Notes: generated by a model from the sequence alone, not told the origin. A stretch of DNA of 64,000 nt from Panorpa germanica (GCA_963678705.1 OY783209.1:14942001-15006000), one strand, 5' to 3'; numbered from the stretch's first letter, positions 46,346-58,141 are shown. Made by a program: numbers and translations.

Positions 46346-46779
46346 ACTTTGTCGTTGTTGTGATTCAGCTATATATATTTTTATATATTATATATAGTTA
46401 TAACTATATTATATATAGTTGTCTTCTCTGCGATTTTAATTGCTCTTGTAATTGTAATATTACGTATTCCATTTTTAAATTTGTGTTATGTTCAATTTCG
46501 CAGTTCATTGTTTCATTATTATTATTTTTGTTATTTGTTTTAGTTCGTTATGACCCATTGTGTTTATTATTATTTTTTATTTTTTTGAAAATGTAATAAT
46601 TGGATATTAGGAATTTGTGAAAAGGAATTTTAGAAATATTTACTACTTACAGTTCGATTACAAATATCATTAATGTAGATTCTTATGGTCTCTGTTTTCA
46701 AGCTGTGATGGTTTTCTAGTTGTTCAGAGGTCAGTTGACATTGTCCATGGGGTTGTGCGATGGTCACGACTGCTTTTGC

Positions 46780-47060
46780 ACTTTTAACAAAAAATACACT
46801 TATTTTTTATTTTTATAAAACACTTTTTGTATTTTTTTTAATTGCCCATTTTTACACTTCTTTTAATTATTTAAAAACTTTTAGTACACTTCTTTTTCTT
46901 TAAAAAAAAACTTTCTACACTTTTTTTTTTTAATGCCCTTTTTTACACTGTTGTTCACTTTCTTTTTAATACACTTTTTAAACAATTATAATTTTAATAC
47001 ACTTTTGTAGATTTTTTTTCACTTTTGTAGATATTTATTTTTCACTTTTGCAGGTTCTTT
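46780..47060 (-). repeat. Leader tract with repeated ACACTTTT-type motifs
   Basis: About a dozen copies of (T)ACACTTTT (AAAAGTGT on the element's sense strand) spaced 15-40 bp apart between gag and the PBS. Low complexity but clearly periodic. Confidence 0.65.
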
Positions 47061-47113
47061 TTTTTAATTTTTTCAAGAACTTGGTTCTACTTTTTTTTTC
47101 GAAAAGCAAATTA

Positions 47114-47132
47114 TCCTACAGCACTGCGCCAG
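47114..47132 (-). other. Primer-binding site of Gypsy-2
   Basis: On the minus strand tggcgcagtgctgtagga follows the LTR end (tataac). It shares the TGGCGCAGT start with the Gypsy-1 PBS and fits a tRNA-Ser primer. Confidence 0.65.
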
Positions 47133-47978
47133 TTATATATTTTCTGAGAGCCGAAAATATTAACAAATTTATATTTTAGTAGATTAATTTACTTTATAAA
47201 TTTATTCATTCGTATTTTTAAGAACGTTGTGCTAGTTCATATATCGTGGTCGTCGTTGTTTATAGGTTGTTAGTATTTGTTGACATTAATATTGGAATGA
47301 AAACATATATTTAAAAAACTGTATTTTATTTAATAAATTCAAATGCTAAGTTACACTTGTTTCTGGTTAGTTTTGATTATTATATATTTATGTATGATTA
47401 ATATTAATGGTTAGTTGGTTGATTATTTTAATACACTAATTTCTAATTTATTTGTTAATCTTTATTTTTAATTGTTTCGTTTGTTTGTGATTCGTTCTTG
47501 ATTCTTTTTTGTTTTGTGAATTAACACTTTTCTCTGTTTCTTTTGCACTTTGTGCTTTTGTGTCTTTTTCGACTTTTGTTTCTTAAATCTAATTGACAAT
47601 GTCAATAGTATGCGATAAAAATTGACTATTACTGTGTTATTCTAGAGATTGACTGGAATGGTCCCAAACAAATGTATTTATGCTGGCTTTTTTGTTTAGG
47701 TAATCATTTTTTAAATAGGTCACTATGATCGCGAGGAAATGTTTATATTTTTGAGAAACACTTAAGGTTCTAATTTATAGTTATTTTTAATAGTCCCATT
47801 TGGTTATGTTTAAATGCGTTATGCGTTTAATAGTTATTTGTTATTTGAGTCAACATAATATTAGAGTTATTTAATATTTCAATTCACCATTCATAGTAGA
47901 TGTAAATAATGAGTTCATTTCCTTTATATTAAGTAAATATAACAAAGATATAAAGTATTACGTAATCGTATGTTAACT
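47131..47978 (-). repeat. 5' LTR of Gypsy-2
   Basis: 848 bp, matching the interrupted 3' LTR. It contains a single TTAA (47286-47289) at the point where the other LTR carries the 2.4-kb transposon. Confidence 0.9.
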
Positions 47979-47982
47979 TGCA

Positions 47983-49260
47983 AACGTTCCATTATAGTAT
48001 CACTATTTGTTGTAATGTGACTGGTGTATAGTGTATACAGGATAGGGCCTAGTACATTTCCTTGTGAAACTCCAGAGTTTATATTTTTAATACTTGAGAA
48101 TTGATCTTCTACTTTGACTCTGAACACTGTATTGTCTAGGTAACATTTTGTTCAGTTTGTATTCTATGCCTTTATACCATACTCTGTCGAGCGCCTAACA
48201 GACATTTAGGAATACAGTAGAACATAATTTCTTTACTTCAAGTACTTTTTCTATAACGTTGGTAATTCGATGTAAAAGATCAATGGTAGAATGTTTACTA
48301 CTAAATCCAAATTGATTAATTGGAATAAGTTGTTCTCTCTTTATTGCCAGTGTTAAGCGTTTTAACAGTAACTTTTAAAAGAGTTTACCGAAAATTGGAA
48401 GCAACGAAATTGGTTCTTATTTGGCGGGGCGAAAATGTATCTTCCAAATGTTCCGCAAATAGCTCTGCTTTTTTACATTTTCCTTTGCCGAGCTGTAATC
48501 TTCTCTATCAATCGATGGTGTTTGCACCATTTTCATATTCCTTGTAACTTTCCAGAATGAATAATCTGTATCCTTATCGTCAGTGAGTTCACTTAGAAAA
48601 TGGTTGATTGGCATATTCTTGATTTCGTTAATTTCGTTTCTTTATTATCTAGTCAATGAAATCCTTAATGTCTTTGGGATAACACTTTGTGTTACCCTTT
48701 GTATTATTCCATACTGTTTGTCGAATATCAATCACTAATTTTTCGGCTTCGTCATCTATTTGATACTTTGTACATAAAGTGCCATTAAGTGTTATCACCT
48801 TATCTAATTCAGTTCTCAATTTATCCCAGTCTGCCCATTTGTTATCTAACATGGGAGACTGGTGAATTTTGATGATTTCTTCACTGAGCGTAAGCGTAAT
48901 ACGTGTATGATCAGAAGCTCCGCATTATTTTCAATATTTATATAATTAGTGAAGACCTTCCTTAGTATGAAGAAATCAATCAAGGCAGGCCTTTTCTCTC
49001 TATCGGCTGGCCAATATGTTGGTTTACCAGTAGATTCCGTGTCACACTGATATTCTTTTATTGCTTCTGTTAATTCTTTGCCTTTCGTTGTTGTTATTCT
49101 TGACCCTCATAAAATGTTTTTGGCGTTAAAATCTCCACTAATTATAAACCGTTCACATAGTGTTTCTAGAAGTTGAAGATATTTCGCTTCCCTAATATTA
49201 TGCCTTGGGGGAAGTATATTTGAGCTATTGTAGTTTTGTAGCGGTTGCTACATATTTTAA
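47983..49260 (-). pseudogene. Jockey LINE endonuclease/RT 5' part (split by Gypsy-2)
   Basis: On the minus strand: second half of an APE endonuclease (YFP, a degenerate GDFNAK near 49130, PTYWPADRE near 49010-49030, ASDHTRITLTL near 48900); then WADWDKLRTELDKVI, a linker (TDYSFWKVTRNMK) and RT N-terminal blocks (INQFGFSSKHSTID; FLN-QALDRVW; SGVSQGNVLGPILYTLYTSH). It stops at the Gypsy-2 junction inside the FADD codons. Several stops and frameshifts. RT resumes at 39476. Confidence 0.75.
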
Positions 49261-49261
49261 T

Positions 49262-49545
49262 AGCTGTTGCTTGAATTTTATGCGAACGAACTTAAAAATC
49301 ATATATCCGAGCTAAAAATAATTTTGGACGAGCAAAAAATTGATACTTGTTTAATATCGGAAACCCACTTTACGAAAAAATCATTCGTAAAAATCAAGGG
49401 TTACAAATATCATACAGTACATTCAAAAAATAAAGCCAGAAGAGAAACCGCAGTAATAATTCATAACCAGATATCCTATTACGAAGATAGCAAGTTTAAA
49501 ATAGTGGAATTAACCGTGTATTTTTACAAATTGGTTCTATTTTGA
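49262..49545 (+). pseudogene. Inverted Jockey endonuclease N-terminal segment
   Basis: Plus-strand frame encodes the first part of a Jockey endonuclease (ELKNHISELKIILDEQKID, then LISETHFTKKSFVKIKGYKYHT, the catalytic Glu block) and ends about where the minus-strand fragment 47983-49260 begins. The two halves are complementary in content but opposite in strand, indicating an inversion within one LINE copy. Confidence 0.65.
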
Positions 49546-49579
49546 CAACTATGTTAGGTATGGCTCTAATAGAGTAATT

Positions 49580-50230
49580 TTTTTTATATACTTTCATTGT
49601 TGTCAAAGGTAAGCATGAAAAGTGGTAGTTCTTGGTTTGTAGTCTCTTCCTTGTTAATGATGTTTACTGCATCCAACAAGTTTAGTCCCTTAGCTTTGAG
49701 ATCTTCAATGATGTCATTTTTTTCATATGACGGATGTAATCCTTTGGCCATGATTTTAAATTATCTCTTATTCTTGTCTTCATAATTGTACTACTGAAAT
49801 TTTCCCTCATTCAATTTAGTCGCTAATGCTGTGTATGCATTAGGATCAGGCGTATTAATTTTCCAAACATTATTACATTGCATTCTTGCTCGGATGTATT
49901 TTTTAAAATTTCGTAGAGTTCCTTATACTCCTATATACCCGCTACATTAATGGGTGGCGAACTGATTATTTTCAGTTTCGTTTCTAACTTGTGTTTGGTT
50001 TTTGTTTACATCTTTTTAGGAGAGATGTTAGGTGATATTTTTTGGTTCCGTTTTTTGAGTTTTTTTTTTTATATTTCCTATTTAGTCCTATTTAGATCTT
50101 CCTATTTAGTTCTCCTTCAACTGACTGCTTTCCCTTTGTTCCAATTGGCGCATCCGCGCTTCCAATTACATAATTTTTTTAAGTAATTATGTTTTCTCTG
50201 CTCTTTATAACTGTTTCTCTTTTTCGGTAT
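49580..50230 (-). pseudogene. Jockey ORF1 fragment
   Basis: Minus-strand text SPPINVAG, EYKELYEILKNTSEQEC, VWKINTPDPNAYTALATKL, MAKGLHPSYEKNDIIEDLKAKGLNLLDAVNIINKEE, LPLFMLTFDNNES. It matches the intact ORF1 at 63024-64000 block by block. Several stops and a frameshift. This is the RNA-binding/PRE_C2HC-like region; the zinc-knuckle part is missing. Confidence 0.75.
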
Positions 50231-50803
50231 TTAACCCATTGGCTTCTATTAGGTCTATTGGGTACCTCCTTAAGAGGTAATAGGTGTCATTGGGTGTAAT
50301 GACTGACTTTCTAGTTCCATCCGTTTCTTTGTGGTACCTTGGCTTTGCTTCGGCAGAGTTCGCTGCATTTTACTTGGCTTACTAAAGAATTAAAATGTGT
50401 CATTCGTATGACTCATCACCAAAGCGTAATTGTGGGCTGTTATTAATCCGGTCCTCGGGAGGACGCTCGCTTACTCACTATACATACCGATTTTTGATCC
50501 ACAAATACAATAAAGTTAAAATTATAGTCTTTATACTTCACTAGTAACATGATTTCTATTACTAGTGAACACATTTTAAATAATTATAATAGAATCTATC
50601 TAGAAAAATATCGAGAAAAAAAACAATGGACAATATTGAAATTTTTCTATCTCCACACTAATTGCACTAAATTTCTTATGATTTACGTACTAGAGGTGAA
50701 TAAGTACCGTCAGTAGATTATACGGTTGATTTTATAATATTATTTTTCTTTTGACTATTGTGCAAATAAAATACCAGCAGGAATTTTAAGATTTTAAAAT
50801 TTA
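50231..50803. other. Stretch without a recognised gene
   Basis: Contains a short GC-richer part (50440-50480). It may include the 5' UTR of the downstream Jockey copy, but no boundary could be placed. Confidence 0.35.
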
Positions 50804-52562
50804 GTGATTGATTTTAGTGAAAAACATATAGTTGTGGGTACATTTGAATATGGGTGTCATAAAACACCAATAATGTGCGATACATCGGTAGATCAATCCC
50901 AAAGCGGGTGGCAGGATGTTAACCCGAGGAAAAAGAAGAGGAACAGCCCTGTAACCCAGAGAAATGTAAGGCAGAAAACCTTGGGAGATTATTGGCTAAA
51001 TCTAATCCATACAGAAAACAGATTCGAAAATCTTCCCGTGGAATCCAATAATGATGATGAACCTGTCACCGTAGAACCTAAGCCACCACCATTATTTATA
51101 TATGGAGTATTAGACATGCGACCGCTCACTGCCCTGCTAGAAATGCATGCAAAAGATGCCTATCAGAGTAAGCTTATAGGGGGATCGCAAGTCAAGCTAC
51201 AGATTAAAGACGTAGAAACATACCAAAAAATTATAAAGTTACTACAAGAAAAGAAAACGGAGTTCCATACGTATTAGCAGAAAGCCGACAAGAATTACAA
51301 AGTAGTAATAAAAGATCTTCATCATATCACAGACATTGGAGATCTGAAAACCGAAATAAAAAAGCTGGGCCATAAAGTGACTCGAATCACTAACATCAAA
51401 CACAGGGTGTCTAAAAATCCACTTCCACTTTTCTTTGTAGAAATAGAACAAGGCCCAAAAAAACAAGTCCATCTACGATGTAATGTTCCTGTGTCATTCC
51501 AGGGTAAAGATTGAACCACCTCGTTTTAAAAGAGAAGTGCCACAATGTTTGAACTGTCAAAGGTACGGCCATACTAGGTCCTACTGTCACAGAAGAGCAA
51601 GATGTGTTAAGTGCGCAGGAGACCATCTCACAACTTTGTGCGCCTGGAAAGATAAGGAGAACGAAAATGTGAAGTGTGTTCTCTGCGGACAAAAGCATCC
51701 AGCAAATTACAAGGGTTGCTCCGTGTATCAAGAGATTCTACAACGCAAATTTCCACCGCTCCGACCAAAGTTGGTTAAGGAAGCACCAACTACACTACCA
51801 ACTTCGTCTATACGAACAGGAACTTCTTTCCTAAAGATAGCGATCTGGAACTCCAACGGTCTTGCTCAGCATAACCAAGAATTAAAATGGTTTCTAGTAA
51901 ATCAAGAAATAGACATCATGCTGATATCGGAGACTCATTTTACATCAAAAAGCTACATAAAAATTCCAAACTACAAAATCTACGACACAAAACACCCAGA
52001 CGATAAAGCCCATGGTGGTACTGCCATCATTATTAAGTCATCAATTAAGCACCACCAATTAAATACCCACCAAGATTGTTCACTCCAGGCAACAAGCATA
52101 GAGGTTGAGGAATTAAACAGAAACATAGTCATCACAGCCGTTTATTGTCCGCCAAAATACAGCATCAAGAAAGAACAGTTTACAGCGTTCTTTAATAGTT
52201 TAGGACCACGGTTCATCGCTGGAGGTGACTATAACGCCAAACATCCAGACTGGGGGTCTAGGCTCACAAACCCCAAAGGAAACGAGCTGTACAAGTCCAT
52301 AGAAGAGAACAGCCTAACTACACTCTCCACTAGTGAACCAACATACTGGCCGTCGGACAGGACAAACATCCCGGACCTTATAGACTTCAGTGTCATTAAG
52401 GGGATATCAAGTAAATACTTTAAGATGGAGTCATGTCTAGACCTTTTAGATTATCTAGATTATTTTAACCTACAGTACACAAATACTGGAGCAACCACCA
52501 ATGACAAGTATTACAAACAGGAACACCAACTAGGAACTATTCCGGAGTTTAATAAATTCTAA
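50804..52562 (+). pseudogene. Jockey ORF1 and endonuclease, fused and broken
   Basis: 50804-51277 is the ORF1 N-terminus (SGWQDVNPRKKKRNSP, LLEMHAKDAYQSKLIGG, KLLQEKKTEFHTY), ending at a TAG near 51275. The same protein continues (DKNYKVVIKDLHHITDIGDLK) to ~51470 and then, after a frame change, into 51483-52562. That frame holds two to three knuckles (CLNCQRYGHTRSYC, CVKCAGDHLTTLC, CVLCGQKHPANYKGC) and runs without a stop into the endonuclease (LKIAIWNSNGLAQHN, LISETHFTSKSYIKI, GGDYNAKHPDWGS, TYWPSD, IPDLIDF). The ORF1 C-terminus and ORF2 start have therefore been deleted in frame. The final SDH block is replaced by a DYLDYF-like text, so endonuclease function is lost. Confidence 0.8.
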
Positions 52563-54340
52563 CCTTAACTGCAACATACCCCTCAAAACAGAAGATAACA
52601 TCGATCAAGCAGTTGAGAGGCTAAATAAAACTATAATTGATGCAGCTGAAGAGGCAACCTCACTAAGCAACCCACGTAGAAGAACGGTATCCTGCCCTAT
52701 GTTAGCAAAACAAAAAATTGCTGAGAAAAGAAGGTTAAGACGAATTTGGCAAAACACTAGGAGTCCCAGAGATAAAACGCTATTCAACAAGGCTTGTAAG
52801 GAACTTTAGAACCTCTTACACGACATCAAAAACCAAGAGCTAGAACAATACCTAGAGAAGTTGACCGCTACAGAAACCACAAACTACTCCTTATGGAAAG
52901 CCACAAAGCAGCTCAAACAACCCAAAATACGTAACACCCCAATTAAAACTAGTGATGGCAAATGGGCAAGAAGCAATAATGAAAAAACTGCAACTTTCGC
53001 GAAACACCTTGAAGATGTATTCAAGCCACTTCCTCCAAGCCGCAGTGAAGAAGAGGAAAAATACCTACACGAGTTTCTAAGGAGTCCACCCACTGCTAGT
53101 GAAACTGTCAAGCGATTTAGTACTTCTGAAATCCAAAATATGATCAAATTCAACATAAAATCCAATAAAGCACCAGGCAACGACAGGATAGGAGGTAAAA
53201 TATTGAAAGAACTGCCGGAAAAAGGAACGATGTATTTAACAATATTATTCAACTCAATGGTAAGACTGGGAATATTTCCGACAAAGTGGAAAATTGCTGA
53301 AGTAATACTGATTTCGAAACCCGGAAAAGATGCAATGGAGGTTACCTCATACAGACCAATCAGCCTATTACCTATAGTGTCAAAGCTATTTGAGAAGTTA
53401 CTGCTCAAGAGGCTCAAAGCTATAGTAGAAGTTAACAAACTGATACCGACCTACCAATTTGGCTTCAGGGAAAAACATGCTACAGTCGAGCAGATCCACC
53501 GAGTTGTTTGCACCATCAACACAGCGCTACACACAAAGCAATACTGCTCCGCAGTATTTTTAGATATAAGCCAAGCTTTTGATAGAGTTTGGCATTCTGG
53601 ATTACTATACAAGCTTAAAGTAGCATTGCCCAACGACATCTTTCAGATATTGAAATCGTACCTGACAAATAGAAAGTTTGTCGTAAAGTACCAGGACGGA
53701 CAATCTACTATGCGCAAAATCGAATCTGAAGTTCCGCAAGGCAGTGTACTCGGCCCCATTCTGTATCTACTGTTTACAGCAGATCTTCTTGGCTCGTCCG
53801 AAACTACAGTAGCTACATTTGCAGACGACACTGCTGTGTTAGCACTTCACAAGGATCCGGCTACTGCCTCGATGAAACTGCAACGACACCTGCTTAAGAT
53901 ACAGGAATGGTTAAACAACTGGCGGATAAAAGTAAATGAAATAAAATCTGTGCACGTGACATTTACTCTAAAAAGGTGTACGTGTCCCCCAGTGACCCTT
54001 AATAACATTGCACTTCCTCAGGCAGAGACAGTGAAGTATCTAGGCATGCACTTGGACTGACGTCTAACATGGAAAACCCACATATGGAAAAAAAGGCTTT
54101 AACTAGAAAAAAACGAAGAGATCTATATTGGCTCCTTGGCTGGAAATCGCAAGTGTCTCTGGAAAATAAACTGCTAATATACAAGACAATAATTCGGCCA
54201 ATATGGACTTATGGTATACAACTATGGGGCTGCGCTAGCATGTCAAACATAGAAATTCTCCAGCGTTTCCAAAACAAAATATTGAAACAAATATTAAATG
54301 TCCCAAGATATGTCTCTAACTGGTAAGTACATAAAGATCT
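52563..54340 (+). pseudogene. Jockey reverse transcriptase
   Basis: 52861-54060 is open for 399 codons: linker (YSLWKATKQLKQPK), SNKAPGNDRIGGKILKE, SYRPISLLPIVSKLFEK, YQFGFREKHATVEQIH, VFLDISQAFDRVWH, SEVPQGSVLGPILY, and FADDTAVLA at ~53818-53845. The palm residues are intact. A TGA at 54058-54060 and a small frame change then separate the thumb/C-terminal part (RRDLYWLLGWKS, TIIRPIWTYGIQLWGCAS, NKILKQILNVPRY) at 54069-54326. Upstream, a TAG near 52808 separates it from the endonuclease. No RNase H domain follows, as expected for Jockey. Confidence 0.85.
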
Positions 54341-54789
54341 TTGAATGCCCCTGGTCAAAGAGGAAATCCAAAGCTACAGTAGGAAGTACCACCTTTGATT
54401 GCAGAATCATCCCAATGAAGCAGCAGTGAAGTTGTTGCATCATAGGCCCGTAAGACGACTGAAAAGAGCAGATCCCAAGGACTTAGCGAATTTAATCCCA
54501 AATGAAAACTAAAATTGAAATGTCATCGTACTAATAAAATATATACGAAACTCAGTTATTGTACACAGTATAAACGGGTAAGGTGTAAGGGGGAGTCATC
54601 AATGGATGGCAACCTCACATGTCATTTATGTCATACAATTTTACTTAATGTCCTCGGACAGATTGTAAATTAACTAAAAGGGAAAATAAAAAAAAAAAAA
54701 AATTTCTTTGGAGAAAATTAATAAAGAATATTCAATATTATAATTTAATATTATGAATATAATTGACTTACATCTTGTAGGAAGATCTC

Positions 54790-56640
54790 TAGTATACAGT
54801 AGGTAACGGAGTGTTCCAAGTAATCTTCTCTGGGGTGCAGCTGCTTTTATTTGGTGCAGGTTTGTTGTTGCGTCGTTGTATTTACTGCACAGAACTGTTT
54901 GTTCTCAATACTAACGTGACTTATATTCACAATTCCATAAACTTGCTCTATCGTTGCGTGGTTTTGCCGGAAACCAAACTGGTGGTCTAGTATCAGTTTT
55001 TCGCTTAAAACAATTGGTGTCAGTCTCAAAGGGAGCAATTTCTCGAGGACTTTGGATGTAATCGGGAGGAGACCTATTGGACGATAAGATGTAATATCAT
55101 GCGTATTCTTTCCTGGCTTAGGAATCCTTATGATTTGCGCTACCTTTCATTAAAAAGGGTAGAAACTCGTTCTTATAATAGAGTTATATAGCTGAGTCAA
55201 GTATTTGTATCCCATGGCAGGTTGTTCTTTTAGAATTCTACCAGTTATTAAATCGTAACCTGATCAGTTTAGATCAGTTAGTACTTTGTCTTTGATTTTC
55301 TTAATTCTAAATTTTGCAATAGGTAATTCTAGCTGATGTGCCGTTCTTAAATATGCATGTATCTCCTCATGCCTCTACCCCAGTGGGGTGGGAGACAAAC
55401 ACTTTTTCCAGATGTTTAGACTGTTTCTCCACGTATTGGTAAAATTGAGTCGCGGTTGTTGGTATCTTTCCAGAGCGAGAAGTCAGTGGTCTCAGTTGCG
55501 TTCAGGTTTGTTAAATAGTTCTCCATGACTTGCTTTCTCTCTCACTATCCAGCAACTCTCTTATTTCCTTAGTAGCTTTATTTAGCATTCTCTTGTGCTT
55601 AGTTAATCTTATCAATTGCCACAATTGTCTTTATATATTAGACATCCTCTGTAATTTGCTGGGTGATCACCTTCACATAGAGCACGTTTGACGTTGTCAG
55701 TTCTTCTTTGTAAAGGGCATTCCCAAGTTGCGTACCCTTGCGCTCATTTTACGCACCTTGAAGTTTTTGGTATGTCCGTATCGCTGGTATCGTGAATATT
55801 GAGTAATATCTCTATTTATGTTGGAAGGTTTAAAATGTATTTTTGTGGTCAATAAAGACTCAATTTTTGTAAATTTCTTTTTCTTGTTTTTCTGAGTTTT
55901 TAAATCTACAAAAAACATGGGTAGGGGAGTTTTAATCCGTCTATGACGGATGTTGCTAATGTTGATAACGTTGTGCTTACGCAACACATCTAGCTATGCA
56001 TGTTCCTCAGCACTACTTTGAAGGTACGATCTTATTTCTTCTGGTAAGAATTGTATTCTGTGTTTCTGTTCTTCAGCTTCTTTACTATGGTGTAGTAAAC
56101 TTCCATCGTTTTTACTTAGATTTTTACTTCATCTTCTTTAATAATCCTAAAGACTTAGCGATTTCATTTGCAATTTGTTCCAGGAGACGAGCTAGTGGAT
56201 TTATGTAACCTACACTTTAAAAAAATATTGGAGGTGGTTTAATTTTCTGCTCGTTTTATTTCATTTAATATAATGACATCAATTACGTTGCCTTTTCGTT
56301 GTCGTCCTTGTCTATTAAACTAAATCTGTTTGTTGTCGGAACGCGAGGATTTAGCAGGTAGTCAGTTTTTGTCTGCTTAGTTCTGCTTAGTTCTGCGGAG
56401 ATCTTTATTCATTTCTTCTCCAGGGCTGTCACGTGGTCTCTTTTCGGTGCTTATCTTACTCCAACCATCTTCATTGCTGATTTGAACATCGCTGTTAGTT
56501 TGAAACTGCTCCTTCTCTTTTACTCTTTCGGCGATTTTTACTGAATTAGGAGGATGCTCCCTTTCGCTATTTATTTCATAATATAGCGTACTCATTGATT
56601 TAGTTGGCGGTCTTATAGATTTCTGTATTTGGCAACATGT
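54790..56640 (-). pseudogene. Jockey LINE fragment, internally deleted
   Basis: On the minus strand: ORF1 N-terminus (56595-56380: ISNEDGWSKISTEKRPRDSPG), ORF1 middle and knuckle (55987-55697: NISNIRHRRIKTPLPMFFVDL, RYQRYGHTKN with the first Cys residues replaced), then the start of RT (55280-54850: LITGRILKEQPAMGYKYLTQLYNS, RIPKPGKNTHDITSYRPIGLLP, HQFGFRQNHATIEQVYGIVN). Most of the endonuclease and the RT palm are missing. Many stops. Confidence 0.7.
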
Positions 56641-57569
56641 TTCTGCAACAGTTCTGGTTAATCTACTTTTTTTAAAAGGGCACCGTCGTTCGTCAGCATC
56701 TTCCCTTCCCCCATTCCTCCTAGAGAATTCCCTTATATGTCATCCGCGGGACGCTTTGTGAGGGTTACAGGTTTCTCTGACTAATTTTCGGTTTCATTTT
56801 AGCTGGAATATTAGATATTTCTAAAAATTCCTTACTGTAAACAATGGATAATTATTTCTATTTTTGTAACAAGTCACTGGGTTCTATTGTTATGCAACAA
56901 CAAAGAATTGTATTTGCACAAAATAGTTTTTTTTCATATTTGGAATTCAGTCACAAATAACCTGAAAAACTCCAACATCACACTAGCGTAGGAATCAGTA
57001 ACGTTCACTCATCCTCCAGTGTAACTTTTGCAACCATAAATATTCAAAATATATCTTTGAATTAATAACTGTATCAGCACTCAAAAAAGCAAGACTGTTC
57101 ACTAAGACAGTTGAACTATCAAAACAAAACAATGTTAGTTGTTAATAATTATATTCAAGAGTTAGAAGTATATAGCTTTGTAGTATTATTTCTTGTATAT
57201 AGGCTATTGATGTTTCTCAAATCATATCTCTCAATAACTCTACTTGTATGTTTATCTATTTCATACTGGGATAAATTGGCAATAAATTGTGACTTATTTT
57301 CCATAGATTGATTTGAATTTCCCATGTTATTTGATCTCAATAGATTCGTTCTACCAAGTAGCGCATTAACTTTTAATAACAAATGAAATAAAAAGATCAG
57401 TATTATCTAATTTGGTTTTCCCATCCATTCTAATTTTTTGGTGTAGTGATGTTGGGATCACACTTGCTTTGTTTATATTAAAAGTTTTATCGCTTTGATT
57501 TATTACTGGGAGCTGTTGTTTTTTTTACTGTTTCTTCTTGTTAACTATTTAGGTTTATACATTGCTGTA
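56641..57569. other. No gene recognised
   Basis: AT-rich sequence between the Jockey fragment and the palindrome. Open frames of 60-75 codons have no recognisable features. Confidence 0.45.
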
Positions 57570-57919
57570 CCCATACAAAAATTGAGGAGCGGCCCATTAA
57601 TGGGCCAAGACTGGCGGCCGATCTCCGAGCATTGGCCAAACATCTGAATATATGCTTGGGCCAAGACTGGGCGAGCAACGGATGTTAACGCCATGCCAAA
57701 GTTGGCGACTGAGCATCGGCCGAGCCTAGTCACCAAGCATCGGCCGAGCATAGTCGCCGAACATCGGCCGATGCTTAGTCGCCAACCTTGGCATGGCGTT
57801 AGCATCCGTTACTCGCCCAGTCTTGGCCCAAGGATATATTTATATTCTTGGCCAATTCTCGGGGATCGACCGCCAGTCTTGGCCCATCAATAGACCGCTC
57901 TTCATTTTTTATATGGGTG
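57570..57919. repeat. 350-bp GC-rich near-perfect palindrome
   Basis: Left arm from 57570 (acccata) and right arm to 57919 (tatgggt) are inverted copies around ~57745, each about 150 bp and roughly 90% identical. Internal landmarks are gggccaagactgg, cgccatgccaa and several catcggccga motifs near the centre, which themselves form ~27-bp repeats. GC content is far above the surroundings. It could be a foldback transposon or a hairpin-RNA locus. Related vocabulary (attggccaagc, gtggccgagtgc) continues to ~58020. Confidence 0.8.
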
Positions 57920-58141
57920 AGACGATGATCCTGAGCATCAGAGTTTGCCAGGCATTGGCCAAGCCTATTAAGTATCGCCAAAGCATCGTGGCCGAGTGCT
58001 GACCAAGCGTTGTCCCAGTCCGAAATACCTGATTTTTTTTTTTTTATTCATCTACACCCTATTGGAAAGGTTTCTTCCCTTAAGGGAAATTTCTTCTTCA
58101 TCCCTGTTTCCAAAATTCCTAACAAACTAATTTAAAATCAG

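Larger units (their letters stand above)
39477..47978 (-). mobile_element. Gypsy-2: LTR retrotransposon with both LTRs
   Basis: Bounded by 4-bp TGCA duplications. On the minus strand the 5' LTR is 47131-47978 and the 3' LTR is 39477-42724 (about 850 bp once the DNA transposon inside it is removed). By eye the LTRs differ at roughly a dozen positions, so the insertion is recent. LTR ends are AGTTA...TAACT, as in gypsy/17.6-type elements. It contains PBS, leader, gag and integrase, but protease, RT and RNase H are missing between gag and integrase. A purine-rich tract (gggtggaga) precedes the 3' LTR. Confidence 0.9.
50804..54702 (+). mobile_element. Jockey-type LINE copy, ORF1 to poly(A)
   Basis: Carries ORF1, endonuclease, RT and a 3' UTR ending in a 15-bp A tract (54688-54702). 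The 5' boundary is uncertain, since no convincing target-site duplication was found. Younger than the surrounding Jockey fragments, but with several disabling changes. Confidence 0.75.

Noticed and set aside
57545..57893. Open frames with repeated RPSL/GRCS-like text over the palindrome
   Set aside because: The apparent peptide repeats come from the ~27-bp DNA repeats of the palindrome read in several frames on both strands.
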